NCBI GenBank assembly: GCA_023055355.1 | Contig: JALJCS010000004.1 | Span: 16,708,001 to 16,772,000, forward strand | From: Agelaius tricolor | Lineage: Eukaryota; Chordata; Aves; Passeriformes; Icteridae | DNA: 64,000 nt | Direction of reading: 5' to 3' | In this document: in pieces, positions 63,990 through 64,000 of the stretch | How the letters are laid out: the number at the start of each line of letters is the position of its first letter | Position numbering within the stretch: the stretch's first letter is position 1 | Position numbers and translations under genes: made by a program | The notes under the pieces: model-generated | Database searches by the model: none | What the model saw: only the letters and a program-made list of their open reading frames with translations | Told to the model about the DNA's origin: nothing

Positions 63990-64000
63990 CTAGAAGTCTC
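63990..64000 (+). CDS. AUH: Possible start of AUH exon 5 (cut by window end)
   Basis: The window ends 11 bases after a strong acceptor (pyrimidine-rich TTTGTCTTCTCTTCAG). Joined to the single G left by exon 4, the bases read Ala-Arg-Ser-Leu, following INEL. Human AUH has INDIANLPVPT at this point, so Ala is in the right place and phase, and Leu would align if there is a one-residue insertion. Eleven bases cannot prove an exon; phase, position and acceptor quality make it plausible. Confidence 0.45.

Overview
The window looks like nuclear DNA from a bird, probably a songbird. It is AT-rich with one sharp CpG island, it carries many 5'-truncated CR1 LINE fragments on both strands, and its LTRs belong to families typical of bird genomes. 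The only host gene I can support is the 5' part of AUH (AU RNA-binding methylglutaconyl-CoA hydratase) on the + strand. AUH is on human chromosome 9, which is largely homologous to the avian Z, so a Z-linked location is likely but is an inference.

Layout: 1-6892 is gene-free upstream DNA. A minus-strand CR1 (6893-7505) abuts the AUH CpG-island promoter (about 7540-8110), which has an E-box and a G-quadruplex motif. Exon 1 (7734-7959) encodes a mitochondrial presequence. Intron 1 (8.9 kb) holds two CR1 copies. Exons 2 (16900-16967) and 3 (17065-17152) are split by a 97-bp intron and encode the start of the crotonase fold and the lysine-rich helix known for AU-rich RNA binding. Intron 3 (34.6 kb) is a trap for retroelements: ERVL-type LTRs, a CR1, a probable reverse-strand solo LTR, and a 5-kb provirus (41435-46391) with paired LTRs, a tRNA-Trp-like primer site, a polypurine tract and a near-perfect 6-bp target duplication, but no recognisable pol or env. 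Exon 4 (51725-51811) follows, then intron 4 (12.2 kb, two more CR1s). The last 11 bases look like the start of exon 5. The catalytic glutamates and the rest of AUH lie beyond the window.

The four certain exons join in frame into 156 codons plus one base and match human AUH closely over the mature part. The rest is introns, dead transposons and local duplications. No RNA gene, CRISPR array or novel multi-gene system was found. The most notable non-coding signals are a 63-bp cluster in intron 3 with two perfect 15-bp steroid-receptor palindromes plus two extra half-sites, the promoter wedged between two CR1 insertions, and the non-autonomous provirus with a GC-rich interior of unknown origin.
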